A stretch of DNA of 33,874 nt from a bacterium (GCA_021798015.1 JAJZYP010000012.1:1-33874); one strand, 5' to 3'. Shown: positions 1-8,759, counted from the first letter of the stretch. Numbers and translations: made by a program. Notes: generated by a model not told the origin, from the letters alone.

Positions 1-153
1 TATTGCAATGTAAGATTCGTTCACTGTTATCAAAACAACTATAGCCAAAAAGATTTAGACTTAAATCTGCTTAAATCAATTTTTTTTAAAATCGACGAAG
101 CCATGTCTAAACAGATACTATCGGACAAGCGGTATGTTTTAGATATATTATAG
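1..153 (+). CDS. 3' end of a truncated CDS, product unknown (...YCNVRFVHCYQNNYSQKDLDLNLLKSIFFKIDEAMSKQILSDKRYVLDIL*)
   Basis: Frame 1 open from base 1 to TAG at 151-153; ends 38 nt before the small ORF on the same strand. Confidence 0.5.
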   Translation, partial: YCNVRFVHCYQNNYSQKDLDLNLLKSIFFKIDEAMSKQILSDKRYVLDIL

Positions 154-191
154 CTTGTATGACAATAACTATAATTAAGGAGGTGAAATTT

Positions 192-296
192 ATGAAAAAG
201 GCTTATGAAGCTCCGCTATTTCAGGAAATCCCCGCCGAAGAATTTTACAGTTTAATCATGGAAGGCTACGGGATTAAAGGCTCATGCTATTCCTGA
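192..296 (+). CDS. 34-aa peptide MKKAYEAPLFQEIPAEEFYSLIMEGYGIKGSCYS; possible RiPP precursor-like peptide
   Basis: ATG at 192, TGA at 294-296; preceded by taaggaggtga, an extended match to the anti-SD, at proper spacing; YxxP motif near the N-terminus; hairpins follow. Not in the supplied ORF track. Confidence 0.7.
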   Translation: MKKAYEAPLFQEIPAEEFYSLIMEGYGIKGSCYS

Positions 297-308
297 AAAT
301 CCTGTAAA

Positions 309-393
309 TAAGCGCAGTTGGCGCTATTACCATTTTATTCCCTAACTCCTTGACTTTAAACTTTTTTAAAATTTAAAAATAGGGGGTTAGGGA
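309..393 (+). terminator. Intergenic hairpins: agcgc-agttg-gcgct (311-325) and tccctaactcc/gggggttaggga (339-393)
   Basis: Inverted repeats read directly between the small ORF and the next CDS. Confidence 0.45.
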
Positions 394-423
394 TTTTACC
401 TTACGTTATTATTGTATGTTAAA

Positions 424-2706
424 ATGTCAAAACGATGCGAGCATTTTACATGGGTGTGGGTGATTTTTTGTTTAATTTTTAATTTTTACATTTTAGAGGG
501 TTATTCTTCTGCCGAAACCTTAAAAAACATTAAGCCTGCTCAAACTATAACCATAAAAGCCGTTATTAATCCGTTAAAACATACAGTAAACGGAACAGAA
601 ATAATAAAATATATTAAAAAGATTGAAAAAAATAATCCGATTACCCATAATTTTAAAACAGACATATATCCCGATAGGATTAAAAATTTCAACGAATCTA
701 AAGGTTTTAAAGGTTTATATGTAAAACTGCAAAGTAAATTATACTTAATGCTTTATCCTAACAATTTTTACAAAGAGCCGAAAAATTTAAGAGACTACAA
801 TATCCACCAACTTTATCCATATAATTTTAATAAGGGATTTATAACTTTAAATAAATTATCGGAAAAAATTTCGATAAACAGAACATATAAACTATATACA
901 ATTAAAATTAAGTTTGCGACAAAAATTCCTCAGGCATTCGGCAATTTTGGGCATTTTAAAAAAGAAATAGTATTAAATGCTCCATTTTATCCATATCTTT
1001 TAACGGATAAATACTCAAACGCGCCGTCAAATATTCACTTTAAAATAAATTTAACCATAAAAAACAGATATGAAGCGTTTTATAAAGGAAAAGTTTACAA
1101 TCATAGATTAATCATTGACGAAACCACAAATTTTATCTCGATTATATTATATAAAAAATTTAAGAAGGATAGCATGAGATTAAATAATATAGAATTAAAT
1201 TTTTTTTCTCCATTTCCTTATAAATTTAAAAATAAAAACAAAAAAATCTATAACATTTTAAAACTATTAAACAAATTTTACAAAATAAAATTAAAACGGA
1301 TAAATTTTGTTTATGTTCATTTGAGGAGAAGTTTATGGTTAAAATCGCCTTTATACTCAAATAGCGTCCCTGTAAATACAAGATTTGCGGATATTTTTCC
1401 GAACTTTTACATATACCAGAAGCTAAACCTTCTTAGGGGGATAATCTATTTAAATTTAATAAATTCTAAAAAAACAATAAAAAAAGCGAATAAAAACGAC
1501 TATCCTTTTTATTCCCAAAAATTACAAAGGCTTTCATTTATTAATTTTAAATCATTCTTAATTAAATATTCAAAAAAAAATCCAGATATAAAAACGATAC
1601 TAAAACATTTTAATTTTATTCAAGGGGTTAACACCGTTATAAATCACCCTAAATTTCCCCTGTCTTATCTTTATTTTACAAGTTTTCCCCGCACGCATGC
1701 CTTAAAAAACAGCATTTATTACTATAATAACGATTTAAACTTTATACCATACAAAAAAATAAAAACCAAAATTTTAAACCTGAAGAAAAAGGATTATTAT
1801 ACTCTTTTTTTAAGCGGCGCAGGCGGAAATATCAGCCCGAACAGCGGAAGGAGCGAAGGTTATCTTAATTTTAATTTAACAAAAAGATACAGTTATAGAA
1901 ATAATTTTTCATTCGGTATATTTAAAAACTACTATAACAGAGGCATAAGCTTTGGATTTTCGCACCAGATCGGCAGGTTTTTCCCTATATCCCAAATGTA
2001 TAAACAGTCTATTTTTGGACTGATAAATCTGATGGAAATTAGCCCTGAAGCGTCAGGCAACTCTTTTGTTTATCAAAATACAAAAAGGGTAACCGAATTT
2101 AGTCTGGGTTATATTTATAATTCTATTGATTACAATATTAATCCTAAATATGGCTCTTCGTTCGGTTTTTCATATAATATTGCCAATTCCAACATCTTTT
2201 CTCCGGTTTCTTTCAGTCAATTTATGCTGAAATACATTAAAAATTTTTCTATTAATGCCGACAATGTAATCGCATTGCGAGGAATAGGGGTTTTTAGCGT
2301 CGAGAATGTTCCAACCTCTCTTGATTACAGTCTTGGCGGTATAAATGGAATTATGGGAATACCCGCCAGCCTTCCTTTTATTAATAATGATACCATTATC
2401 GGCGAAATAGATTATAGAAGAAATATTTATCGCGGATTAGACATAAACCTTTTAAATAATCTTTTAGATTTAAGGGCGGTTGCCGCAGATGTAATTACGG
2501 GAGCAGGTAAAATCGGAAATACGGTGCCAAAGGTTTTTAATAAAGGAGCGGTGTATAGTTTTGCGGGTCTGGGAATTCATTTTAAAACCTATTTTTTTGG
2601 GATATACCCCGAAATGATAAGCATTTATGCCGCCAAAGCATTTGGAAGCGGGGTAAGCTCGGAATACGGCGTAAGGTATTATTTTGGTTTAAATCAGCCG
2701 TTCTAA
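424..2706 (+). CDS. Outer-membrane Omp85/surface-antigen-like beta-barrel protein with a long N-terminal domain, possibly degenerate M1-peptidase-like
   Basis: Track ORF opens with TTG at 412; ATG at 424 (MSKRCEH...) followed by a signal-like hydrophobic stretch. C-terminal half has alternating aromatic/polar strands, an Omp85-like 'LGGINGIMGIP' loop and a terminal Phe. Confidence 0.65.
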   Translation: MSKRCEHFTWVWVIFCLIFNFYILEGYSSAETLKNIKPAQTITIKAVINPLKHTVNGTEIIKYIKKIEKNNPITHNFKTDIYPDRIKNFNESKGFKGLYVKLQSKLYLMLYPNNFYKEPKNLRDYNIHQLYPYNFNKGFITLNKLSEKISINRTYKLYTIKIKFATKIPQAFGNFGHFKKEIVLNAPFYPYLLTDKYSNAPSNIHFKINLTIKNRYEAFYKGKVYNHRLIIDETTNFISIILYKKFKKDSMRLNNIELNFFSPFPYKFKNKNKKIYNILKLLNKFYKIKLKRINFVYVHLRRSLWLKSPLYSNSVPVNTRFADIFPNFYIYQKLNLLRGIIYLNLINSKKTIKKANKNDYPFYSQKLQRLSFINFKSFLIKYSKKNPDIKTILKHFNFIQGVNTVINHPKFPLSYLYFTSFPRTHALKNSIYYYNNDLNFIPYKKIKTKILNLKKKDYYTLFLSGAGGNISPNSGRSEGYLNFNLTKRYSYRNNFSFGIFKNYYNRGISFGFSHQIGRFFPISQMYKQSIFGLINLMEISPEASGNSFVYQNTKRVTEFSLGYIYNSIDYNINPKYGSSFGFSYNIANSNIFSPVSFSQFMLKYIKNFSINADNVIALRGIGVFSVENVPTSLDYSLGGINGIMGIPASLPFINNDTIIGEIDYRRNIYRGLDINLLNNLLDLRAVAADVITGAGKIGNTVPKVFNKGAVYSFAGLGIHFKTYFFGIYPEMISIYAAKAFGSGVSSEYGVRYYFGLNQPF

Positions 2707-2742
2707 AAAATATCTATCGACAATTTTGCTAATGAATTTAGA

Positions 2743-2771
2743 TTGAAATTTCCTACATTTTTTGGTATAAA
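2743..2771 (+). promoter_or_regulatory. Sigma70-like promoter TTGAAA-17-TATAAA upstream of the dnaJ-like gene
   Basis: ttgaaa 2743-2748, tataaa 2766-2771, spacer 17 nt; ATG at 2781. Confidence 0.55.
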
Positions 2772-2780
2772 TATAATTGT

Positions 2781-3680
2781 ATGGAATACAAAGACTATTA
2801 TAAAATACTCGGTGTAGATAAAACCGCTTCCGCAGATAATATAAAAAAGGCTTATAGAAAATTGGCAAGGAAATATCACCCCGATGTTAATCCTAACGAC
2901 AAAGCCGCCGAATCCAAATTTAAAGAATTACAGGAAGCCTATGATATCCTTAAGGATGAAAAAAAACGCAAAGAATACGATGAATTAGGAACCAATTATT
3001 TTAACTTTAAAAACGCCGGGGCGGGCGGAGGTCCTTCGCAAGGAGAATATTATTACAATTATTCCACAGGCGGTCCTTCAGGATTCAACTTTAATACAGG
3101 AGGGGCAAGTTTTAACTTTGAGGATATATTTTCTGACCTTTTTAACAGATCGGGAAGGAAACAAGGACCGATTAAGGGAGGCGATCTGAGCGCCGCACTC
3201 GAAATATCCGTTGTAGAAAGCGTTAAAGGAACGGAGAGGATAGTTGATATTAACGGCGAAAAAATAAAGATAAAAATACCTGCAGGAATTTCGAACGGCG
3301 GAAAGATAAAGGTTTCAGGAAAGGGTTCTCCAAGTTTAAACGGCGGACCAAGCGGCGACCTTTATATCAATATTGCCGTTTTAAACGACAATATCTTCGA
3401 AAGAAAAGGAAATGACATCTATGTCAATAAAAAAATAAAATTAACCGAGGCTGTCATTGGAGCAAAGGTGGAAGTGCCCACTATCGATGGAAAGATTATG
3501 CTGACAATCCCGGCTGGAACTCAAAACGGAGCTAAATTCCGTATTCCTAAAAAGGGTGCAACGGATATTGCCACAAAAAAGCCAGGTGATTTAATAATTA
3601 CAATTCAGGTAGAGATTCCTTTGAATATTTCCGAAAAAGTAAAAAAAACATTCACGGAGCTTTCAAAAGAGGGAATTTAA
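2781..3680 (+). CDS. cbpA: DnaJ-type co-chaperone without zinc finger (CbpA-like)
   Basis: N-terminal J domain with HPD (YHPDVNP), G/F-rich linker, C-terminal DnaJ substrate-binding domains, no CxxCxGxG repeats. Confidence 0.9.
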   Translation: MEYKDYYKILGVDKTASADNIKKAYRKLARKYHPDVNPNDKAAESKFKELQEAYDILKDEKKRKEYDELGTNYFNFKNAGAGGGPSQGEYYYNYSTGGPSGFNFNTGGASFNFEDIFSDLFNRSGRKQGPIKGGDLSAALEISVVESVKGTERIVDINGEKIKIKIPAGISNGGKIKVSGKGSPSLNGGPSGDLYINIAVLNDNIFERKGNDIYVNKKIKLTEAVIGAKVEVPTIDGKIMLTIPAGTQNGAKFRIPKKGATDIATKKPGDLIITIQVEIPLNISEKVKKTFTELSKEGI

Positions 3681-3712
3681 AAAGGGTTTAATGGTGTATT
3701 AATTTATTAATT

Positions 3713-4069
3713 ATGGATTATTTTATTAATCTGACAAGTTTTTGCGATGAAATTAATTTAAATAAAGAGTCTGCAATGTTTTTCGTTTACGAAGGTTCAA
3801 TCTCCGTTAAAAAACAGGAAGATGAATTTTTTATCGACGACGAAACGGCTGATACACTCAGGCTCATTTCCGAAATTCAAAACGAGCTTGGGGTTAATAA
3901 TGAAGGCGTGTCCATAATACTTAATTTAAGAAGGAAAATAATAGACTATCAAATTAAAATTAAAACTATATTCGAATCCATAGGTAAATCCAAAAGTATC
4001 GACGAGCTTATCTTTATACTCGAAAAAATAGGTGTTTTTAAAAATGAAGATAATGGCGAAGATATTTAA
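3713..4069 (+). CDS. CbpM-like / MerR-like chaperone modulator
   Basis: Small protein directly downstream of the CbpA-like gene; 'EGSISVKKQEDEFFIDDETADTLRLI..LGVNNEGVSIILNLRRKI' resembles CbpM. Confidence 0.7.
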   Translation: MDYFINLTSFCDEINLNKESAMFFVYEGSISVKKQEDEFFIDDETADTLRLISEIQNELGVNNEGVSIILNLRRKIIDYQIKIKTIFESIGKSKSIDELIFILEKIGVFKNEDNGEDI

Positions 4070-4131
4070 TATTAAATTCATACATGTCTTAACAAACATA
4101 AACAATAAAATTTTAACGGTAATAATTTAAT

Positions 4132-5145
4132 TTGAACAATAATAACATAACTTCACTCGCTTTTGAAATAAAAAATTTAATCGATAACAATATAGAACTG
4201 CCCGACGATATACTTTTGTCTATTTATGAAGCATCCGGTTCCGTCCTTATGGAACTTTTTTCTTTGGCACTTGAACTTAAAGAAAAATATACCGGAAAAA
4301 GGGTTAATTTTTGTTCCATAATTAGCGCAAAGACCGGGATATGTTCGGAAGACTGCGCGTTCTGCGGTCAATCTTCAATGGTTCGCAAGAAGAACAAAAA
4401 AACAAAAGTAAACACTCTTGTCTCGGAATCCGAAATTGTGGAAGCTGCAAAAGCTGCTAAAAATAACGGCGCAAATGAATTTTCTATCGTAACGAGCGGA
4501 ACATCTATAAATAATGAAAATGAGCTTAATATCATTGGAGGCGCCGTTAAACGAATTAAGGAAGAAGTTGGGATTACCCCCTGCGCCTCTTTAGGGCTTA
4601 TAAAGTACGAACATCTATTATTATTAAAGGACTGCGGTCTTGAAATATTTCATCATAATATCGAAACAAGCAGCGGCTTTTTCCCAAAAATATGTTCCAC
4701 CCATTCTTTTATGGACAATATCGAAACCGTTAAATCTGCAAAAAAAGCCGGGCTCAAGGTATGCTCAGGCGTCATAATCGGGATGGGGGAATCCCTGCTT
4801 GATAGAATAAGGATGGCAAAAGAGATAAAAAATCTTGGTGTTGACAATATTCCCGTTAATTTTTTAAATCCGATTAAAGGAACTCCTTTAGAAAACATGG
4901 AAGAGCTTACGCCAATGGAATGCCTTAAAACCCTCACGATATTTAGATTTGTAAATCCCACAAAAAATATACTTGCGCAGGGAGGAAGGGAATACAACCT
5001 TCGTCAACTTCAACCCCTTGCCCTGATGGCTGGAGCAAATGGACTGCTTTTAGGAAATTATCTGCTTACTTCCGGAAGAAACCCGTCCCTTGACATTGAG
5101 TTAATAAATGATTTGGGATTTGAAAAGGCAGAGTATGCCAAATAA
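4132..5145 (+). CDS. bioB: Biotin synthase
   Basis: Radical SAM motif CSEDCAFC, 'GGREYNLRQLQPLALMAGANGLLLGNYL'; TTG start. Confidence 0.95.
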   Translation: MNNNNITSLAFEIKNLIDNNIELPDDILLSIYEASGSVLMELFSLALELKEKYTGKRVNFCSIISAKTGICSEDCAFCGQSSMVRKKNKKTKVNTLVSESEIVEAAKAAKNNGANEFSIVTSGTSINNENELNIIGGAVKRIKEEVGITPCASLGLIKYEHLLLLKDCGLEIFHHNIETSSGFFPKICSTHSFMDNIETVKSAKKAGLKVCSGVIIGMGESLLDRIRMAKEIKNLGVDNIPVNFLNPIKGTPLENMEELTPMECLKTLTIFRFVNPTKNILAQGGREYNLRQLQPLALMAGANGLLLGNYLLTSGRNPSLDIELINDLGFEKAEYAK

Positions 5146-5584
5146 AAAAGCCCTTGGCATCGATTACGGCTTAAAACGAATTGGTCTTTCATTAAGTGAT
5201 GACACACAAACAATCGCATTTCCTCTCAAGTATATCCCTAACAGCTCGCTAAAAGAGGTAATCTCAGAGTTAAAAGAAATTATAGCCTTTGAAAATATTG
5301 GCTTAATCGTCATTGGAATGCCTATTGGCCTTAAGGGGAGACAAACTGATATTTCTCTTAAACTGGCTGAATTTATTAATGAACTGAAACTTATTACCAA
5401 AGAACTAAGCAAAGCCGGCGAACAAGAAACCGCTATTGCAATTTATGATGAAAGATTCTCAACCGTTCAGGCGCAAAAAAGCCTTATCAGCCAAAATGTT
5501 AAAAGGAAGAAAAGAAAAGAAATAGTTGACTCCGTCGCCTCCGCCTTTATATTGCAATCTTACTTAGATAAAAGCAAAAAATAA
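5135..5584 (+). CDS. ruvX: Holliday junction resolvase-like / pre-16S rRNA processing protein (YqgF/RuvX)
   Basis: 'LGIDYGLKRIGLSLSD', 'YDERFSTVQAQ', 'VDSVASAFILQSYL'. Track start 5108; ATG at 5135 places the start next to the RuvX core and overlaps the bioB stop. Confidence 0.9.
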   Translation: MPNKKALGIDYGLKRIGLSLSDDTQTIAFPLKYIPNSSLKEVISELKEIIAFENIGLIVIGMPIGLKGRQTDISLKLAEFINELKLITKELSKAGEQETAIAIYDERFSTVQAQKSLISQNVKRKKRKEIVDSVASAFILQSYLDKSKK

Positions 5585-5679
5585 ATGTTGTTTTTTTGTC
5601 TTACCTTATATTAATATTATGATGTTATAATGGAATATAAAAGAATAATTTAACAATTATTTACACAAAATGTTTTTAA

Positions 5680-6720
5680 ATGTGCTATTTTGTTGACTAT
5701 AAAACCCGTAAATGGCTTAAAAGGATAGCATTAATTTTAAAATTTTTTATCCCTTTAAGCATTATTGCCTATCTCGCATTATACACATTCTTTCCTCAGT
5801 CATATCACTATAAAAAACCGGAACTTGTTACTATAACCCGCGGGGATTCGCTAAAGGAAGTAACATATAAACTTTACAACAAAAAACTGATAAATAACCC
5901 CTATCTCTTTTATTTTATCGGCTTTATTAGCGGTTATTCAAGATATATCGAGGCCGGAACCTATTATGTATCTGCCAACGAGTCCCTTGCTTCAATTTAC
6001 CATGAATTTGTTAACGGCAGGGTAGCAACGGCTAAGATAACCATCCCACCCGGCTCAAATATTTTTCAAATAGCCAAGATTCTGGCAAAAAATAAAATTA
6101 CTGGCGATCAGTCCTTTTTAACGGAATGTTTCGACAAAAAATTCCTTTTAAGCCTCAAAATCGACAAAAAAAATGCGGAAGGATTTTTATATCCAAACAC
6201 TTATATTTTTAAAATCCATTCAAACCCTAAAAATATAATCGAAAAAATGGTCAACGAATTTAATTTAAAAACAAAAAACCTAAAGATTGATTATAATGAT
6301 TTAATAATAGCATCGATGATCATAAAAGAGGCTGATGGAAATCATAAAAACTCGATGAGATTAATCTCATCTGTTATACACAACAGGCTTAAGATAAATA
6401 TGCCTCTTGATATCGATTCAACTTCCATATATGGTAAAAATTTACTAAGTTATAAAAAATATATAAAAAAGAAGGATAAATTTCAAATTGACTTTAATAT
6501 GAATCCCGCTTATTTAAAAATAAAATCCCCATATAATACTTATTTAAATTACGGACTTCCGCCCACCGCTATTGCAAACCCAAACATCCGTGCAATTAAA
6601 GCAGCCGTGGACCCTGCTAAAACACAATATCTATATTACATTTCCACAAAATTGGGGAAAACAATATTTGCAAAGACCTTAAAAAAGCAAAACGAAAACA
6701 TTGGCAGGTATCTTAAATAA
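5680..6720 (+). CDS. mltG: Endolytic murein transglycosylase MltG (YceG-like)
   Basis: N-terminal TM segment, 'ASMIIKEADG', 'NRLKINMPLDIDSTSIYG', 'YLYYIS' C-terminal region. Confidence 0.88.
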   Translation: MCYFVDYKTRKWLKRIALILKFFIPLSIIAYLALYTFFPQSYHYKKPELVTITRGDSLKEVTYKLYNKKLINNPYLFYFIGFISGYSRYIEAGTYYVSANESLASIYHEFVNGRVATAKITIPPGSNIFQIAKILAKNKITGDQSFLTECFDKKFLLSLKIDKKNAEGFLYPNTYIFKIHSNPKNIIEKMVNEFNLKTKNLKIDYNDLIIASMIIKEADGNHKNSMRLISSVIHNRLKINMPLDIDSTSIYGKNLLSYKKYIKKKDKFQIDFNMNPAYLKIKSPYNTYLNYGLPPTAIANPNIRAIKAAVDPAKTQYLYYISTKLGKTIFAKTLKKQNENIGRYLK

Positions 6721-6897
6721 GTATAACAACAAGCACAAGTGGATTGTCTTCCTATAATGTTGCATCAAGCACCAAAATAAAAAAAATATTTTTAAATTAA
6801 TTAATTTATTTTTAAAAATGTATTATAATAATAATATTAACCTTATATATTTTATATATTTTTAATAAATTTTTTATTTTTTACGGAGGAAAACAAA

Positions 6898-7704
6898 ATG
6901 AAAAGGTTTAAAGCCGCTTTAACGGCTCAATCGTTTAAAAATAACGTGTCGCCTAAATTGTTTCTAAAATCAAAACTAACTTTGGCGGTTTTAGCAATTC
7001 TTCTTCTTTTGCCTGTGCTTGCTTTCTCCGGCTGCGCTACAACTGCCGGATCAACAACCAGTGCAAGCGGTCTCTCATCGGGTAATGTTGCTTTAAGCAC
7101 CAAAATGAGTTCGAGTATATTCTTGCAACCCGTATCACCGCAACAAAAAATTGTATATGTAAGCACCAGAAACACTTCTACGGCCACGGGACTTAATTTT
7201 AGAAACGAACTTATTTCAGTCTTGATTAGCGAAGGTTACCGCGTAACAAACAATCCTCAGGATGCTAACTTTATGCTTATGTCCAATGTTCTTTATATCG
7301 GTAAAGAATCCTACAATTATACGGTTGCAGGCGCGTTGGCTGGCGGTTTTGGCGGCGCTTTTATCGGTTCAAGATATAATTCAGGCACTTCGATGGTAGC
7401 CGGCGGGGCATTGGGTGCTTTGGCAGGCGGCATAATAGGCTCTATGTTTACTAACAAAAACTATATGATGGTAGTCGATATTCAGCTTGAACAGAGGCAA
7501 GCTGGAACTTACACCACAAGTTCCACAAATGCAAGTCAAGGAACGGCAAGCAACATTACCACTTATAATGCGGGCGTAAAAAATTGGGCTATATATAGAG
7601 ATAGAATAGTATCACAGGCATCGGCAATAAATTTACAATTCTCGTCTGCCGAGCCTTTGCTAAAGAGGCAGATGGCTCATTCAATCGCCAATTTAATGCC
7701 GTAA
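6898..7704 (+). CDS. TraT-like (complement resistance protein family) outer-membrane lipoprotein
   Basis: Lipobox LAFSGC; 'TKMSSSIFLQPVSPQQKIVYVSTRNTS' and Gly/Ala-rich transmembrane-like segment as in TraT; strong SD acggagg. Confidence 0.8.
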   Translation: MKRFKAALTAQSFKNNVSPKLFLKSKLTLAVLAILLLLPVLAFSGCATTAGSTTSASGLSSGNVALSTKMSSSIFLQPVSPQQKIVYVSTRNTSTATGLNFRNELISVLISEGYRVTNNPQDANFMLMSNVLYIGKESYNYTVAGALAGGFGGAFIGSRYNSGTSMVAGGALGALAGGIIGSMFTNKNYMMVVDIQLEQRQAGTYTTSSTNASQGTASNITTYNAGVKNWAIYRDRIVSQASAINLQFSSAEPLLKRQMAHSIANLMP

Positions 7705-7726
7705 GGAATCCAAAATATATTATAAT

Positions 7727-7786
7727 CATTACCCCCAGCCCCCGCCTCTTATTTTATTAGAAATTAATATGAGGGCAGGGGTAATG
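7727..7786. repeat. Long imperfect inverted repeat (cattacccc...ggggtaatg)
   Basis: cattacccccagcccccgcctc at left pairs with gagggcaggggtaatg at right. Confidence 0.6.
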
Positions 7787-7794
7787 CTTTCCAA

Positions 7795-7828
7795 AAGGCA
7801 AACCTGCCTTAAATTCTTTATTTTTTTT
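7795..7828 (+). terminator. Rho-independent terminator-like hairpin after the TraT-like gene
   Basis: aaggca-aacc-tgcctt followed by a T-rich tract (ttctttatttttttt). Confidence 0.5.
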
Positions 7829-7934
7829 GATATCCTTTATAATAATTGGAAATAAACTCAATATAACTATTTGCAAATAATTTGCCAAATATTATTAAAA
7901 TCCTTTAACTAAAAATAAAGTCATAGGAGGAAAA

Positions 7935-8759
7935 ATGAAAAATATCACAAAAATCACGATAATTTTTTTTATCGGATTATTCTTAACTTTCATAGGATTT
8001 CCCGTTCTTACCGGCAATACCGGTGCAGATGCCGTAACCTTAAAAATAATGGCGGCGGATGCTCTTCCTAAACCAATCACGGAAATAGGTAATATTTTTG
8101 AAAAAGTTCACCCGGGCGTTAAAATAGATTACGATTTTCTGGGAGCCGGGGTTTTAAAAGGAGACATAGAAGAAGGAGCGCCATGCGATATTTTTTTGTC
8201 GGCAAACGGAAAATTTCAAAGACAGCTTAAAAGAAAGGGTTTTTTAATATCCTATAAGGTCTTTGCCTATGACTATCTTGCAGCTGCCACACCTTATAAT
8301 AATCCTGCTCATGTTACAAAGTTTAATCTAATACAAAAACTTATGGATCCAAACGTCACTCTTACCACCTCAAGTCCTCACAGCGATCCTGCCGGCAACT
8401 ATACATGGAAGATGTTTAAAATAATAAACAAGCAAATTCCAGGGGCTTTTAAAAAAATAACTGATCATGCAAATCATTTGCTTGATGCCGCATTAGTTAT
8501 GCCAATCCTTGAAAGCGGAAATACCGATTTAGGAATATTATACGCATCGCAACTTCTTGAGCTTAAAAGAAGCGGAGCCAGAATTAACATTATTCCGATA
8601 CCGGCAAAATATAATGCTCATGCAAAATTTACGGTTTCTATTTTAAGTCAATCAAAATATAAAACCCTTGATAGAGACTTCGTAAAACTCCTTTTTTCAA
8701 ACAGGGGAAAAAGGATATTAAGGTATTGGGGGTTTTCTCCTGTAAATTTCGCAAGGTAA
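7935..8759 (+). CDS. modA: Molybdate/tungstate ABC transporter substrate-binding protein (ModA/WtpA-like)
   Basis: Signal peptide, 'LKIMAADALPKPITEIGNIFEKVHPGVKIDYDFLGAG', 'CDIFLSAN', 'SDPAGNYTWKMF'; SD aggagg; followed by permease and ATPase genes. Confidence 0.85.
   Translation: MKNITKITIIFFIGLFLTFIGFPVLTGNTGADAVTLKIMAADALPKPITEIGNIFEKVHPGVKIDYDFLGAGVLKGDIEEGAPCDIFLSANGKFQRQLKRKGFLISYKVFAYDYLAAATPYNNPAHVTKFNLIQKLMDPNVTLTTSSPHSDPAGNYTWKMFKIINKQIPGAFKKITDHANHLLDAALVMPILESGNTDLGILYASQLLELKRSGARINIIPIPAKYNAHAKFTVSILSQSKYKTLDRDFVKLLFSNRGKRILRYWGFSPVNFAR

Noticed and set aside
192-296. Interpretation of the 34-aa peptide as a standard lasso peptide
   Set aside because: YxxP leader motif fits, but there is no Asp/Glu at the ring-closing position of a plausible core and no B/C proteins are visible.
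4653-4997. 114-aa - strand ORF inside bioB
   Set aside because: Antisense of conserved BioB core; no support.
6781-6880. AT-rich palindromic tract (aaattaattaattt etc.) upstream of the TraT-like gene
   Set aside because: Simple A/T composition in an AT-rich genome readily yields such palindromes; no specific function supported.
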